64,000 nucleotides of DNA, from the NCBI RefSeq assembly GCF_900103525.1, contig NZ_FNHN01000011.1, positions 1-64,000 on the forward strand. Direction: 5' to 3'. Positions 1-9,017 of this stretch are shown here, in pieces (position 1 is the first letter of the stretch; every line of letters starts with the position of its first letter). A program made the translations under genes and the position numbers. The stretch is from Bacillus sp. OK048. Lineage in GTDB: Bacteria > Bacillota > Bacilli > Bacillales > Cytobacillaceae. Under the pieces are notes generated by a model, which saw only the letters and a list, made by a program, of their open reading frames with translations, was not told where the DNA came from and did no database searches.

Positions 1-212
1 TATAAAGATTTCTGAACTAATTTCGTTAATAGTGGCTGGCACTCTTATTTGTTGGATTTGTTAAAAGGTATCTTTTACTCTAGTTGCACTAACGAGCAGG
101 TTAGTTACAGTAGAAGAGTTTATAATTGGTCAAGGCTAATTTTGAAATTAAGTTATTCAGGTGTTTTAATTGTGCTAAAATTCATATAAGTAGTTACGTG
201 ATGAAAACTTAT

Positions 213-329
213 GATAAATCTACATCCCCCAGATTTATCCGATTTATGAAAGGAGTAAAGTTTTAAATGAACAGTCCAATTTGATATATCCCTAATAAAT
301 CAAAATTCAATTTGAAATATTAGGGGGAT
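213..329 (+). promoter_or_regulatory. Putative translational attenuator ahead of the MFS gene
   Basis: Two stacked hairpins precede the MFS start at 335. The first has arms GATAAATC (213-220) and GATTTATC (232-239), and its loop contains ATCCCCC (224-230). The second has arms CCCTAATA (290-297) and TATTAGGG (318-325) plus an inner stem TCAAA/TTTGA. The ribosome site AGGGGGA (322-328) of the MFS gene lies in the second hairpin's right arm, and the first loop is complementary to GGGGGAT (323-329). A very short reading frame lies between the hairpins. The layout resembles drug-inducible leader attenuation (erm/cat type). The structure is seen in the sequence; the regulation is inferred. Confidence 0.5.
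267..284 (+). CDS. Possible 5-residue leader peptide (MNSPI)
   Basis: ATG at 267 follows AAAGGAG (249-255) at a somewhat long spacing and encodes MNSPI before TGA. It ends six bases before the hairpin that covers the MFS ribosome site, which is where a stalling leader peptide would sit. An alternative frame 246-266 (MKGVKF) has no ribosome site. Existence is plausible, not proven. Confidence 0.3.
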   Translation: MNSPI

Positions 330-334
330 TTATT

Positions 335-1482
335 ATGAAATTGAATAGAAATTTTTCTTTATTATTGTTCGGTCAGTCTCTTGCTAATATAGGCGATGTA
401 CTATATATGGTAAGCGTTATTAGTGTGATATGTTTATTGCTAGCATGTTAACACCTCTCTTAATTGGAAGAGTAAATCTAAAATGGTTAATGGCTGGTTC
501 ACAAATTGGAAAAACTATTTTGCTTATTATGCTAGGGTTTATGTTAATTGATGTAACGACTTCTAACTATTTTTTAATCTTTTTATTTATAGGATTGATT
601 GGCTTTCTTGATGGTTGTGCAACTCCAATAAGACAGACATTGATTCCGTACTATGTTAGGCCTGAACATTTAATTCAAGCTAATGGTATTGCTGAAACGG
701 TTACACAAATTATTCAAGCAGTAATGTGGTTCGTGGGTAGTTTGTTTTTAATTATTCTAAGTTCGCAACAACTTATTTGGTTAGTTGGATGTTTGTTTGT
801 TGTATCAAGTATCTTGTTATGTCTTTTAGAAAATGTAAGACATCAAACAACTGAGTCAAAAGGCAAGCTAGAACAGATTAAAGAAGGGTGTGAAACTTTA
901 TCTAACACCCCTGTATTGAGAAGGATTGCTTGGATAGACTTTTTCGAAACCATTGCAGGGACGGTATGGATTGCAGCTATTTTATTGGTCTTTGTCAGCG
1001 ATGCTTTAATACTTGATGAAATTTGGTGGGGATTTATTAATGGTGCTTTCTTTTTGGGCTTGATCTTAGGAAGCATTTATTGTATTAAATATTCCTCTTT
1101 TATTGAAAAAAAATTAGGTACCTTTATTTTTCTTGGCTCTTTTGGAGGTTGTCTTGTTTCAATATTGTTTAGTCTGAATAGTATTCCTATCGTAGCTTTA
1201 CTTTTGTCTCTTTGTGTAGGACTTTTCGGACAAATAAAAAATATTCCGCAACAAACAGTTATACAAACCAGTGTATCAAAAGAACAGTTGGCAACTGTTT
1301 ATACCTCATTAGGAGCTATTGGGACGGGAATCTTTGGTGTTGGTTCTCTTTTTATGGGACTATTAGCAGATTTGTTAGGGATTAGAATTGTATTCGTTAT
1401 TTCAGGGCTATTTCTTGCAATAGTAAGCACAATTGTTTATAAAAATAAGCAATTGTTTGTTAGAAATGTTATGAAACAATAA
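335..1482 (+). pseudogene. MFS drug-efflux transporter, frameshifted near the N-terminus
   Basis: ATG at 335, preceded by AGGGGGA, opens a 38-residue frame (MKLNRNFSLLLFGQSLANIG and on) that stops at 449-451. The rest of a 12-TM major facilitator continues in another frame from about 430 (first ATG there 430), giving 350 residues with many hydrophobic segments and the MFS-like region PIRQTLIPYYVRPEHL. In related macrolide-type efflux proteins the N-terminal motif and the LTPLLIGRVNLKWL region are separated by about 30 more residues. A small deletion with a frame change in the TM1-TM2 region is therefore the simplest reading. The protein from 430 would lack TM1 and is probably inactive. A sequencing error is the alternative. 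Confidence 0.75.
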
Positions 1483-1493
1483 AATTATGAAGG

Positions 1494-1529
1494 AAGGATT
1501 TAGTTAACTACAAAATCCTCTCTTTTTTG
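1494..1529 (+). terminator. Intrinsic terminator of the MFS gene
   Basis: Arms AGGATTT and AAATCCT around a short loop, followed by CTCTTTTTTG, 12 bases after the MFS stop codon. Confidence 0.6.
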
Positions 1530-1598
1530 TAAAAAATGGAATTATATAGATTGTGAAGTTTTCTACTTAAACTATAGGGTGCTTTAGTGAAATAAGAT

Positions 1599-1650
1599 AA
1601 TACAAAAAAAGGTTTAGAGTTATTTTCAACTTTAAGCCTTTTTTGTATTA
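1599..1650. terminator. Bidirectional terminator between MFS and vanZ-like genes
   Basis: AATACAAAAAAAGG on the left pairs with CCTTTTTTGTATT on the right, and the inner bases also pair partly (TTTAGAG/CTTTAAG). A/T tracts on both sides let it serve the converging genes at 1482 and 1682. Confidence 0.65.
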
Positions 1651-1681
1651 GCACCGATAGTTTAACAAGAAGAAATAAATA

Positions 1682-2161
1682 TTATTTAAGTAATTTCTGA
1701 ACGAAGTTCGATTTCCAAATCCCAAGACCTATCAAAGCACCAAGCGTATTAAGAATGAAATCATCTATATCAAAACTACCCCTTCTTGTAACTAATTGTA
1801 TAACTTCTATAAAGAATAACAATATAATCATTGAAATAGTAAATATGCTGACTTTATTTATTTTAACAATGAAAAATGGAAGAAAAATACCCATTGGCAC
1901 AAACATAAATAAATTACCAACAAGGTTTTTGATAGGAATACTAATATTCATACTGCCATCAAATATCGCCTGAATATATGTACTGATTGTTTTAAATGGA
2001 ACAAAATTTGAAGAACTCTTTATATATTCTATCAACGATAAGTCTGTCCATAGATAACCTCTAATTCCTACAAACATAACTCCCACAAACAACAGCATTA
2101 CCAATGCTAATAAATAAAACAGAAAACTGATACCAAAAATCACTTTTATTATTTTTTTCAT
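1682..2161 (-). CDS. VanZ family membrane protein
   Basis: 159 aa with four or five predicted TM helices. It has the VanZ-type pattern: NFVPFKTI near residue 53, NLVGNLFMFVPMGIFLP near 83, EVIQLVTRRGSFDIDDFILN near 120, and a final TM. VanZ proteins are small membrane proteins, one of which gives low-level teicoplanin resistance; most have no known role. The start is well placed after GAGGAGTAA. It stands alone, converging on the MFS gene. The family call is firm; a resistance role here would be speculation. Confidence 0.85.
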   Translation of the reverse strand: MKKIIKVIFGISFLFYLLALVMLLFVGVMFVGIRGYLWTDLSLIEYIKSSSNFVPFKTISTYIQAIFDGSMNISIPIKNLVGNLFMFVPMGIFLPFFIVKINKVSIFTISMIILLFFIEVIQLVTRRGSFDIDDFILNTLGALIGLGIWKSNFVQKLLK

Positions 2162-2400
2162 TTACTCCTCAACCTGTCTTTCTTCGTAGAGTAAAAACAT
2201 CTTTTCACAAACTTTCCTTTATCTACACTATCATTTAATATAAATATCCCATAACCTTCGTGATTGCACCACAATTCACTCACGAAATCACAAAGAATTC
2301 ACACGCCCTCCAATAATTATTTTAATTCTTGTGTTTTACTATGTGAATTAGGACGAAATGAGCGACTGAAATTCGCCAAAATGTTGATGAATCAATAAAA
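2162..2400. other. Intergenic stretch, A/T-rich, with repeated GTGAATT/AATTCAC words
   Basis: No coding frame is convincing here. The words GTGAATT and AATTCAC recur several times (around 2275-2350 and again inside the hairpin at 2401). I could not connect them to a known element. Confidence 0.3.
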
Positions 2401-2440
2401 AACGCACCGTGAATTATACTGTGAATTCCAGTGCGTTTTC
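2401..2440 (-). terminator. Terminator of arr
   Basis: Arms AACGCAC (2401-2407) and GTGCGTT (2431-2437). Read on the minus strand the stem is followed by a T-rich run, about 90 bases after the arr stop codon. Confidence 0.6.
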
Positions 2441-2526
2441 CTATGTGGTTTACTATGTTTGCACCTCTGACATGAGATTGATTCCATTCCGTATTCTAAC
2501 CCGTTACCAAAGCCCGATTTTGTGGA

Positions 2527-2943
2527 TTAATCGTATATTACATTTTTTCCTTGTTCACTTAACTTTTTTAAAGATGTAAGCATATGATTTATTTCTTCGT
2601 CGGAATGTCTTTCCCATGAACTTAATTCGGCAATTATTTTCAAAGGAGATTTAGACCGATAAGAACGTGTTGGGTTTCCAGGAAATCTTTTGTCAGTTAA
2701 GTTCGGATCATTTTCAAAATCACCTAATGGTTCTACAATATAAATTCTTTCTTTTGATTTAGATTTTGCTAATTCAGCACCCCATTTAGCAGCATTCAAT
2801 GTTGCAGTAAAATATATATAGTTAGATTTTTTATCTTGGTAGTTTGATAAGTATTGTGGTTCTAATAAATCCCCAATTTTTAGTTCTGCTTTAGTACCAT
2901 GAAAAAAGGGACCATTATCTAAGACATCTTTTTTGTCATTCAT
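2527..2943 (-). CDS. arr: NAD(+)-rifampin ADP-ribosyltransferase
   Basis: 138 aa, the usual length for Arr. It transfers ADP-ribose from NAD to rifampin C23-OH and so inactivates the drug. Family landmarks are all visible: GPFFHGTKAELKIGDLL at the N-terminus, NYIYFTATLNAAKWGAELA (NAD pocket), IYIVEPLGDFENDPNLTDK, and FPGNPTRSYRSKSPL. A ribosome site AGGGGTG lies upstream on the minus strand. It is a single gene with its own terminator. It sits among accessory genes (MFS remnant, transposase fragment), but Arr is also native in many bacilli, so recent transfer is not proven. Confidence 0.95.
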   Translation of the reverse strand: MNDKKDVLDNGPFFHGTKAELKIGDLLEPQYLSNYQDKKSNYIYFTATLNAAKWGAELAKSKSKERIYIVEPLGDFENDPNLTDKRFPGNPTRSYRSKSPLKIIAELSSWERHSDEEINHMLTSLKKLSEQGKNVIYD

Positions 2944-3116
2944 ACTGATACACCCCTGATATTTTTAGATTTATATCTAACAGTATAGTATGTTAATTTC
3001 AGAAAGAGTAGTCTATAAGTAACTTCACCTGATGTGTATGTTTAGTAATTGTTTCATAGGAGAGCCAGAGTTCAAGAAGGTTCTAACAGAGCAACTGCTG
3101 AAATGTAAAGGAATTA

Positions 3117-3806
3117 TTAACTTAATTGATCCCTGAATAAATCAATAGACAAATTTCCTTTTGTCCCGATGACAGCATACGAGATGTCAAAAACAGCAAG
3201 GTTTCTTTTTTTGAGTTCAGCCATTAACCATTCTTCATCGTAGGTGTGTTTGGATAAGTTTTCGTATAAGACCTTCCCATCATAGACAAGCTCTATCGGT
3301 CCAGTTCCTGCTGAGGGTAGTAAAGGTAAATCCTGTTTGGTGGTATTTTGGTATTGGTTTTTTTTTAATACCGAGAGGGAGCCGTTTATTTCTAAAATGG
3401 CACACTCGACTTCTTCTATGTTGAAGATATCTTTGCCTCGCAAAGCTTGTTTAAGAGAATCTAGTGAGTACCCCATGCGCTTCATTGACTCTTCGAGAAT
3501 TTGTCCTTCTTGAATTAAGGTAGCAGGTTCTCCAGCGATCCATTTCCCGAAGCGCGGATTTCGAACCGCAACAAGATTCAACATAAAAACGATGGTACCC
3601 ATAATAATCATTGCAATGATAAAATACAGGAATTTAATTTTGATATTGAATGCTAGATTTCCTGCAATAGTCCCCATCGTAATGGAAGCGATATAAAGGT
3701 GATAAGTCCTCTGGGCAATCGTCTGTTTACCGAGTAGCTGGACAAATACCCATAAAAAAATAAAAGCAGTTAAGGTTCGAATGATGATTTCAACAGATCC
3801 TGACAT
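3117..3806 (-). CDS. DUF421 (YetF/YcaP family) membrane protein
   Basis: 229 aa. Three N-terminal TM helices (to about residue 85) are followed by the conserved soluble DUF421 domain, including GEPATLIQEGQILEESMKRM and the C-terminal YetF-type half (LVYDGKVLYENLSKHTYDEE). B. subtilis has several such proteins (YetF, YrbG, YkjA, YdfS), some spore-associated; the biochemical role is unknown. ATG at 3806 follows AGGGAGA. It is a lone gene. A short coding-like stretch in another frame (about 3037-3130) runs into its 3' end but was not recognised. Confidence 0.9.
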   Translation of the reverse strand: MSGSVEIIIRTLTAFIFLWVFVQLLGKQTIAQRTYHLYIASITMGTIAGNLAFNIKIKFLYFIIAMIIMGTIVFMLNLVAVRNPRFGKWIAGEPATLIQEGQILEESMKRMGYSLDSLKQALRGKDIFNIEEVECAILEINGSLSVLKKNQYQNTTKQDLPLLPSAGTGPIELVYDGKVLYENLSKHTYDEEWLMAELKKRNLAVFDISYAVIGTKGNLSIDLFRDQLS

Positions 3807-3924
3807 CGCTATTTCTCCCTTACAAAAAATCCCGACCGTTCGATTGTGATAGTATGTTCTAACTGCAAGCCCTTTATTCCGTAATTAAAAATGGAAAAAG
3901 AAATGAAACCGTCTTTGAATGGGG

Positions 3925-4066
3925 AAATCCAGCGGTCTGAAAAACAAATTAATGAATTGGTATTTGAGCCAAAATGAGTAGTGGGTATTGATTTAGATGT
4001 TGATAACCTGGCAACTATCGTCGATAATACGGGGCAAAAGCTCCTGCTTATCAAGGGCGCATGGAT
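3925..4066 (+). pseudogene. Fragment of a TnpB-type nuclease gene
   Basis: This 140-base stretch closely matches the RuvC-I region of the complete tnpB at 17033-18358 (around 17577-17721). Both encode EIQRS..Q.NELV.EPK, then GIDL.VDNLATIVDNTGQK and LLIKG. The copy has an in-frame stop (TGA at 3977) and shows neither N- nor C-terminal parts. It is a dead relic, showing that this element family has moved in the genome more than once. Confidence 0.85.
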
Positions 4067-4247
4067 GTTATTGATTGAAACCAATTTTAGTTTCGTCATT
4101 GCACATATCACCTAATGGAGAAAGGCTAACTATAAAAATAATTAAATAGGAATATAGCAAAGGAAATTTTACTATTTATTAAATATTGAAACTTTTTTAT
4201 AATTTAGCCGTAATAAAACTATAGCCTTATAGAAAGAGGGGGACGGA

Positions 4248-5213
4248 ATGGTTAATTTAAAAAGAATATATACAATCGTTGGTCTTGTTTTTTTAGTAGC
4301 AATCGTCGGTATTGTCGGGTTCACTACTTGGTATACGGTCGATGAAAGTGAGCAAGCCGTTATCATTACCTTTGGTCATGTTGAAGAAGGGATAACCGAA
4401 CCTGGGTTACACTTTAAGCTTCCTTGGCCAATTCAATCCGTGGAAACGTTATCGAAAGAAACCTTTAGTCTGCAATTCGGTTATGAAGAGAAAGATGGAG
4501 AAGTAAAAGAGTTTCCAAATGAAACGAAAATGATTACGGGTGATGAAAATATCGTTTTAGCTGACTTAGTGGTCCAATGGAAAATAACCGACCCAGCCAA
4601 ATATTTATTTAATGCTGAGAAGCCAGAAGAAATATTGTTTAATTCTACATCTGCATCGTTACGAAGTATTATCGGTAGTTCGAAAATTGATGACGCTTTA
4701 ACCTCTGGAAAAGCTGAAATCGAAGCGGAGGTCCGGGATTTGTTATCCACGTTAGTAGAAAAATACGACATCGGGATTTCGATCCTTGCTGTCAAGCTAC
4801 AGGATGTGGAATTGCCAAATGTCGAGGTAAGAAAAGCATTTACAAATGTAACAGATGCTCGTGAAACGATGAATACAAAGATTAATGAAGCAGGGAAATA
4901 TCGAAACAAACGGACCAATGAAGCCAAGGGGGAAGTGGCAGCCATCAATTCAACAGCCCTAGGTGATAAAGCAGCAAGAATTGAAACCGCAAGAGGGGAT
5001 ATTGCCGTATTCAATAAGCTGTATGATGAATATCGTACGAATCCTGACATTACACGTCAGCGGCTTATTTTGGAAACGCTTGAACAGGTTCTTCCCAATG
5101 CTGAAATTTATATTATGAACGATGATGGAAATACGTTAAAATATTTCCCAATCCGACCTTTGGAAACCGAACAACCTAAGACAAAAGCGGAAGGAAGTGA
5201 AAAAAATGAGTAA
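4248..5213 (+). CDS. hflK: HflK-type SPFH/band-7 membrane protein
   Basis: 321 aa. One N-terminal TM helix (about residues 7-28) is followed by a band-7/SPFH domain (VDESEQAVIITFGHVEEGIT), an alpha-helical region and the C-terminal EQVLPNAEIYIMNDDGN typical of HflK. HflK and HflC form a large membrane cage around the FtsH protease in E. coli and modulate its access to membrane substrates. The ribosome site GAGGGGG precedes ATG. It overlaps hflC by 8 bases, and nfeD follows, so the three genes form a set. B. subtilis has no HflKC pair (it uses FloT/NfeD2), so this is a genus-specific addition. hflK/hflC assignment rests on order and C-terminus. Confidence 0.85.
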   Translation: MVNLKRIYTIVGLVFLVAIVGIVGFTTWYTVDESEQAVIITFGHVEEGITEPGLHFKLPWPIQSVETLSKETFSLQFGYEEKDGEVKEFPNETKMITGDENIVLADLVVQWKITDPAKYLFNAEKPEEILFNSTSASLRSIIGSSKIDDALTSGKAEIEAEVRDLLSTLVEKYDIGISILAVKLQDVELPNVEVRKAFTNVTDARETMNTKINEAGKYRNKRTNEAKGEVAAINSTALGDKAARIETARGDIAVFNKLYDEYRTNPDITRQRLILETLEQVLPNAEIYIMNDDGNTLKYFPIRPLETEQPKTKAEGSEKNE

Positions 5214-6132
5214 TGATAATGTAGTTAATTTTGACGGTCGGGGATTCAACTGGCGAAAATATACAAAAATAGGCATCTTTTTCGTCATCATACTTGTCCT
5301 CTTAGGAGTAATCCTTTTCAACCTCATTGTGGTTAAAGAAGGCGAATATAAAGTGATTCGGCAGTTTGGTGAAGTGGTTCGGATAGTGAAAACTCCAGGT
5401 TTAACCTATAAAGTTCCGTTCATACAAAGTGTCACGACTCTACCAAAATATCAAATGACATATGATGTTACCGAAGCTGAGATTAACACCAAGGATAAGA
5501 AACGGATGCTCATTGATAACTATGCAATTTGGAGAATTGAAGATCCGAAAAAGATGATCAGCAATGCTAGAACCGTTGAAAAAGCGGAATCCCGCATGGA
5601 AGAATTTATTTACTCCGTTGTTCGTTCAGAGCTTGGGCAGTTAAACTATGATGAAATTATTAATGATGAAAAATCTTCACGTGGTTCTTTAAATGATCGA
5701 ATTACTGAAAAGGTGAATGATCTTCTCGGAAAAGATAATTATGGGATTGTCGTTACGGACGTAAGGATGAAGCGGACGGATCTTCCTGCGGAGAATGAAC
5801 AGTCCGTATTCACGAGAATGATTTCTGAACGAGAATCGAAAGCACAGGAATATTTGTCAATGGGTGATGCAGAAAAGAATCGAATTGAGGCTGATACGGA
5901 TCGCGAAGTGAAGGAATTGCTAGCAAAAGCAAAAGCTGAAGCAGAATCCATTCGTGCTGACGGGGAAGCTGAAGCAGCCAAAATCTATAATCAAGCTTTC
6001 TCAAGAGATCCAGCCTTTTATTCCATGTTCCGTACGTTAGAATCTTATAAAAAGACGATTAATGATGAGACGGTTATCGTCCTTCCTTCCGATTCTCCTT
6101 ATGCACGTTTATTGATGGGATATACAGATTAA
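5206..6132 (+). CDS. hflC: HflC-type SPFH/band-7 membrane protein
   Basis: 308 aa from ATG 5206. I prefer this to GTG 5197, which overlaps the ribosome site AAGGAAG (5191-5197). There is one TM helix (about residues 21-43), then the SPFH domain (VVKEGEYKVIRQFGEVVRIV), a long helix rich in Ala, Glu and Lys (EVKELLAKAKAEAESIRADG) and the HflC-like end DPAFYSMFRTLESYKKTI..VLPSDSPY. It is the partner of HflK in the FtsH-modulating cage. It is translationally coupled to hflK through the overlap. Confidence 0.87.
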   Translation: MSNDNVVNFDGRGFNWRKYTKIGIFFVIILVLLGVILFNLIVVKEGEYKVIRQFGEVVRIVKTPGLTYKVPFIQSVTTLPKYQMTYDVTEAEINTKDKKRMLIDNYAIWRIEDPKKMISNARTVEKAESRMEEFIYSVVRSELGQLNYDEIINDEKSSRGSLNDRITEKVNDLLGKDNYGIVVTDVRMKRTDLPAENEQSVFTRMISERESKAQEYLSMGDAEKNRIEADTDREVKELLAKAKAEAESIRADGEAEAAKIYNQAFSRDPAFYSMFRTLESYKKTINDETVIVLPSDSPYARLLMGYTD

Positions 6133-6162
6133 TCATTTAAACCAGGAATATAAATAAATGGT

Positions 6163-6198
6163 CATGCCCTGCTAGTTGCTTCTATATAGCAGGGCATG
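6163..6198 (+). terminator. Strong hairpin between hflC and nfeD
   Basis: A perfect 12-bp stem, CATGCCCTGCTA (6163-6174) with TAGCAGGGCATG (6187-6198), and a 12-base loop. No T-run follows, so it may be an RNA-processing or partial-termination point rather than a full terminator. It also makes any nfeD start at ATG 6196 unlikely. Confidence 0.6.
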
Positions 6199-6273
6199 TC
6201 CTGTATAGTAAGAAAAGGAGCTTTTGGGGTAATCGTTAATAGTATGGACACTACAAGAAGGGAGCGAGAAGGA

Positions 6274-7608
6274 GTGAATCGAATACGGATTGTTGCTTGT
6301 TTTTCATTGATATTTGCCTTTATGCTTATGCTGCTCCCAGTGGACAGTTCTGCGAAAGGGGAAGTTGTCTATGTTGTACCGATTGAAAAAACAGTTGAAA
6401 AGGGATTGTACGCCTTTTTGACAAGAGCCGTTGAAACCGCTGAGAATGAAAATGCCGACGTCATTATCTTTGAAATTAATACCCCTGGAGGAGTAGTTGA
6501 TGCTGCTGCAGATATTGGCAAACTGCTTACTTCCACGAAGGTCAAGACAGTAGCTTTTATTAATAACCGAGCGTTATCGGCTGGTGCCTATATTTCATTA
6601 AATATGGATGAAATCTACATGGTGAAAGGAGCGACGATGGGTGCGGCTGCTATCATTGATCAGAACGGCAATACAGCTGGAAAGAAAGCGGAATCCTATT
6701 GGTTTGCCGAAATGAAAAACGCGGCAATGCATGCGGACCGGGATCCCATTTATGCACTGGCAATGGCCGATGAAAATGTTAATTTACCAGAGTACGGAGC
6801 CGAAAAAGGGAAATTATTAACATTAACCTCCGAACAGGCTGTAGAGGTTAAATACGCTGAAGGAATTGTTAACAATCTTGATGAGCTGCTTGAAACACTC
6901 GGATATACCGAAGCGGATGTACGACCACTTGAACTAAGCATGGCTGAAAAAATGGCCCGCTTTATCACGAATCCATTTGTTTATTCGATTTTACTAACGA
7001 TTGGCATCGTTGGTCTCGTATTGGAATTATTCTCGCCAGGTTTCGGTGTGTTCGGGTTTACCGGAATTTCGGCATTGCTGCTGTTTTTTTATGGACATCT
7101 CGTCGCGGGACTTACGGGATATGAAACTCTTGTTCTATTTATTATCGGGATCGCCCTTATATTAGTAGAGCTTTTTATATCGGGTAGTATTGCAGGGTTC
7201 CTCGGTTTTGTGGCAATTATTGCAAGTTTATTCTTGGCAGCAGATAATCCAGTTCATATGGGAATATCCCTGCTTATAGCTATTGTCGTTTCCATCTTGA
7301 TATCCATTGTATTGATCAAGGTTTTTGGTAAAAAACTGCAACTGGTTAAAAAACTCATTTTAACCGATTCCACGAATATAGAAAGCGGTTATATCGCTAA
7401 TAAAAGCCGCTTAGAATTAATCGGACTGGTTGGGCATACGTTAACCATGCTGCGTCCATCTGGTACCATACTCATTGAAGACGAAAGGCTAGACGCTGTA
7501 AGTGAAGGTGAATTTATTGGCAAAGGATCCAAAGTAAAAGTAGTGAGGGCAGAAGGGGCCCGAATTATTGTTAGAGAAATACCAACTTTGGAGAAGGAGG
7601 AAAGATAG
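6274..7608 (+). CDS. nfeD: NfeD family membrane-bound ClpP-class serine protease
   Basis: 444 aa from GTG 6274, after AGAAGGGAG, which places a signal peptide (RIRIVACFSLIFAFMLMLLP) at the very N-terminus. A ClpP-like protease domain follows, with the Ser in NNRALSAGAYIS and the Lys in GAEKGKLLTLTS as likely Ser-Lys dyad. Four to five TM helices (roughly 230-340) and a C-terminal OB-fold NfeD domain (IGLVGHTLTMLRPSGTILIE) complete it. Long-form NfeD proteins cleave hydrophobic stomatin/SPFH tails, which fits the hflKC genes directly upstream. ATG 6196 and ATG 6244 are possible in-frame alternatives but give an awkward extension before the signal peptide. Confidence 0.87.
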   Translation: MNRIRIVACFSLIFAFMLMLLPVDSSAKGEVVYVVPIEKTVEKGLYAFLTRAVETAENENADVIIFEINTPGGVVDAAADIGKLLTSTKVKTVAFINNRALSAGAYISLNMDEIYMVKGATMGAAAIIDQNGNTAGKKAESYWFAEMKNAAMHADRDPIYALAMADENVNLPEYGAEKGKLLTLTSEQAVEVKYAEGIVNNLDELLETLGYTEADVRPLELSMAEKMARFITNPFVYSILLTIGIVGLVLELFSPGFGVFGFTGISALLLFFYGHLVAGLTGYETLVLFIIGIALILVELFISGSIAGFLGFVAIIASLFLAADNPVHMGISLLIAIVVSILISIVLIKVFGKKLQLVKKLILTDSTNIESGYIANKSRLELIGLVGHTLTMLRPSGTILIEDERLDAVSEGEFIGKGSKVKVVRAEGARIIVREIPTLEKEER

Positions 7609-7823
7609 GAAGGGACCGATGTTGATTCTTTCAATGAAGCACTAAATGCCCTCCCAACGTGAATAAATAATTAGTGTAAATTACCATATTTTGAATACTT
7701 CTTATTATAAAAAATATGAAAATGAGGGCTGACCAAACAGGGGATTTTTACATTGTGTAGTAGTGTGTAAATATCTGATAAACCAGCGAGCTTTATTAAT
7801 AAAATAAATTTGAGGTGCCTTTA

Positions 7824-8510
7824 ATGAACTCACACAATCAATTGACGTTCAAAATAGGTTTTTGGTCATCTATTTTATTTGCATTATCAGGTGTAGGTTA
7901 TGCAATTGGAATGGTAGCATTACTTCTTGCATTTCCCATTCCGCAATGGCGTGGAGTTAGCGAAACAATTGCCACTTTTAGTCAGTCATATATTAATTTT
8001 TACAGCCTCTGCCAAACAATGGCTTTTATATCAGCGCCTCTTTTTATCGTTATGCTTTGCTGTGTACACGAATATGCATCTAACGCTACTAAGATATTAA
8101 CGAGAATCTCAATTTGTTTCGGAATTATTTTTGCGACTTTTTCAAGTATGAATTACTTTGTCCAATTTACTGCGGTTAGACTCAACATATTAAACGGTCA
8201 ATTAGAAGGATTGGAACAATTTGTTCAATGGAATCCCACTTCCGCATTTTATTCACTTAATTTACTTGGTTGGACATTGTTCCTAGGGCTGTCCTCTTTC
8301 TTCATAGCCCCTATCTTTTTAAAAGAAAAGAAGGGGAACCTGATCAAGTGGGTGTTAATTTTAAACGGTATTACCTGTATTTTAGGGACTGTCTCGGTGG
8401 TTTTTGAAATAATGATCTATCTGGCTATTTATCCGCTGTTAATGACAGTTTTCATTACTACAGCTTCTGTTTTGGTCGGGATGGTTTTTAGAAGAAGGCT
8501 GTTGGAATAA
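7824..8510 (+). CDS. Unknown six-TM membrane protein
   Basis: 228 aa from ATG 7824, placed by GAGG at 7812-7815. About six TM helices are evenly spread, with a short loop around QWNPTSAFYSLN. I do not recognise a named family. It is monocistronic, with no strong terminator before the next gene. The compact all-membrane layout suggests a sensor or small integral membrane protein, but no function can be assigned. Confidence 0.6.
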   Translation: MNSHNQLTFKIGFWSSILFALSGVGYAIGMVALLLAFPIPQWRGVSETIATFSQSYINFYSLCQTMAFISAPLFIVMLCCVHEYASNATKILTRISICFGIIFATFSSMNYFVQFTAVRLNILNGQLEGLEQFVQWNPTSAFYSLNLLGWTLFLGLSSFFIAPIFLKEKKGNLIKWVLILNGITCILGTVSVVFEIMIYLAIYPLLMTVFITTASVLVGMVFRRRLLE

Positions 8511-8564
8511 TGATGTATAATCCCTCTATTTCTTAGATCATAATGACACAAAGGAGGTTTACTA

Positions 8565-8990
8565 TTGATTGATACTCAAAAAATTAAAGATGTAATTAGA
8601 CATCGCTATCCATTTCTTTTAGTAGATAGAATTTTGGAATTAGAAGTGGGGAAAAGAGCAGTTGGAATTAAAAATGTGACAGGAATTGATGGTTTTATTA
8701 ATGGGCACTTTCCTGATTATCCAGTTATGCCAGGGGTATTAATTGTAGAGACATTAGCTCAAGTAAGTGCCTTGGTAATGCTAACGAAAGAAGGAAACAA
8801 AGGACGATTAGGGCTTTTAGCAGGTATAGATAAATGTCGTTTCAAACAACAAGTAAGACCAGGAGACATACTCCGTCTCGAGGTTGAAATCACCCGTTTA
8901 AAAGGTCGTATCGGAAAAGGAAAAGGTATCGCTACTGTTGATGGAGAAGTAGTTTGCGAGGCAGAACTGATATTTGCATTAGGTGATTAA
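8565..8990 (+). CDS. fabZ: (3R)-hydroxyacyl-ACP dehydratase, FabZ type
   Basis: 141 aa hot-dog fold enzyme that removes water from 3-hydroxyacyl-ACP in fatty acid elongation. The active-site His48 is in [20 protein letters not shown] and the catalytic Glu62 is in [17 protein letters not shown] near the start is the FabZ signature. It starts with TTG (8565), 7 bases after AAGGAGG (8551-8557). There are no other fatty-acid genes next to it, so it is likely a second fabZ copy serving a special acyl chain or stress role. The housekeeping copy should lie elsewhere. Confidence 0.93.
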   Translation: MIDTQKIKDVIRHRYPFLLVDRILELEVGKRAVGIKNVTGIDGFINGHFPDYPVMPGVLIVETLAQVSALVMLTKEGNKGRLGLLAGIDKCRFKQQVRPGDILRLEVEITRLKGRIGKGKGIATVDGEVVCEAELIFALGD

Positions 8991-9017
8991 TATACTGATT
9001 GGTTTTCAAAAAAGTAA

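Noticed and set aside
246..266. Alternative leader peptide MKGVKF
   Set aside because: No ribosome site precedes it; its own bases supply the site of the next short frame.
3809..4111. Minus-strand 100-residue frame
   Set aside because: Antisense shadow of the tnpB fragment at 3925-4066.
6196..6273. Earlier start of nfeD
   Set aside because: ATG 6196 is inside the hairpin stem, and the signal peptide begins at the GTG 6274 start.
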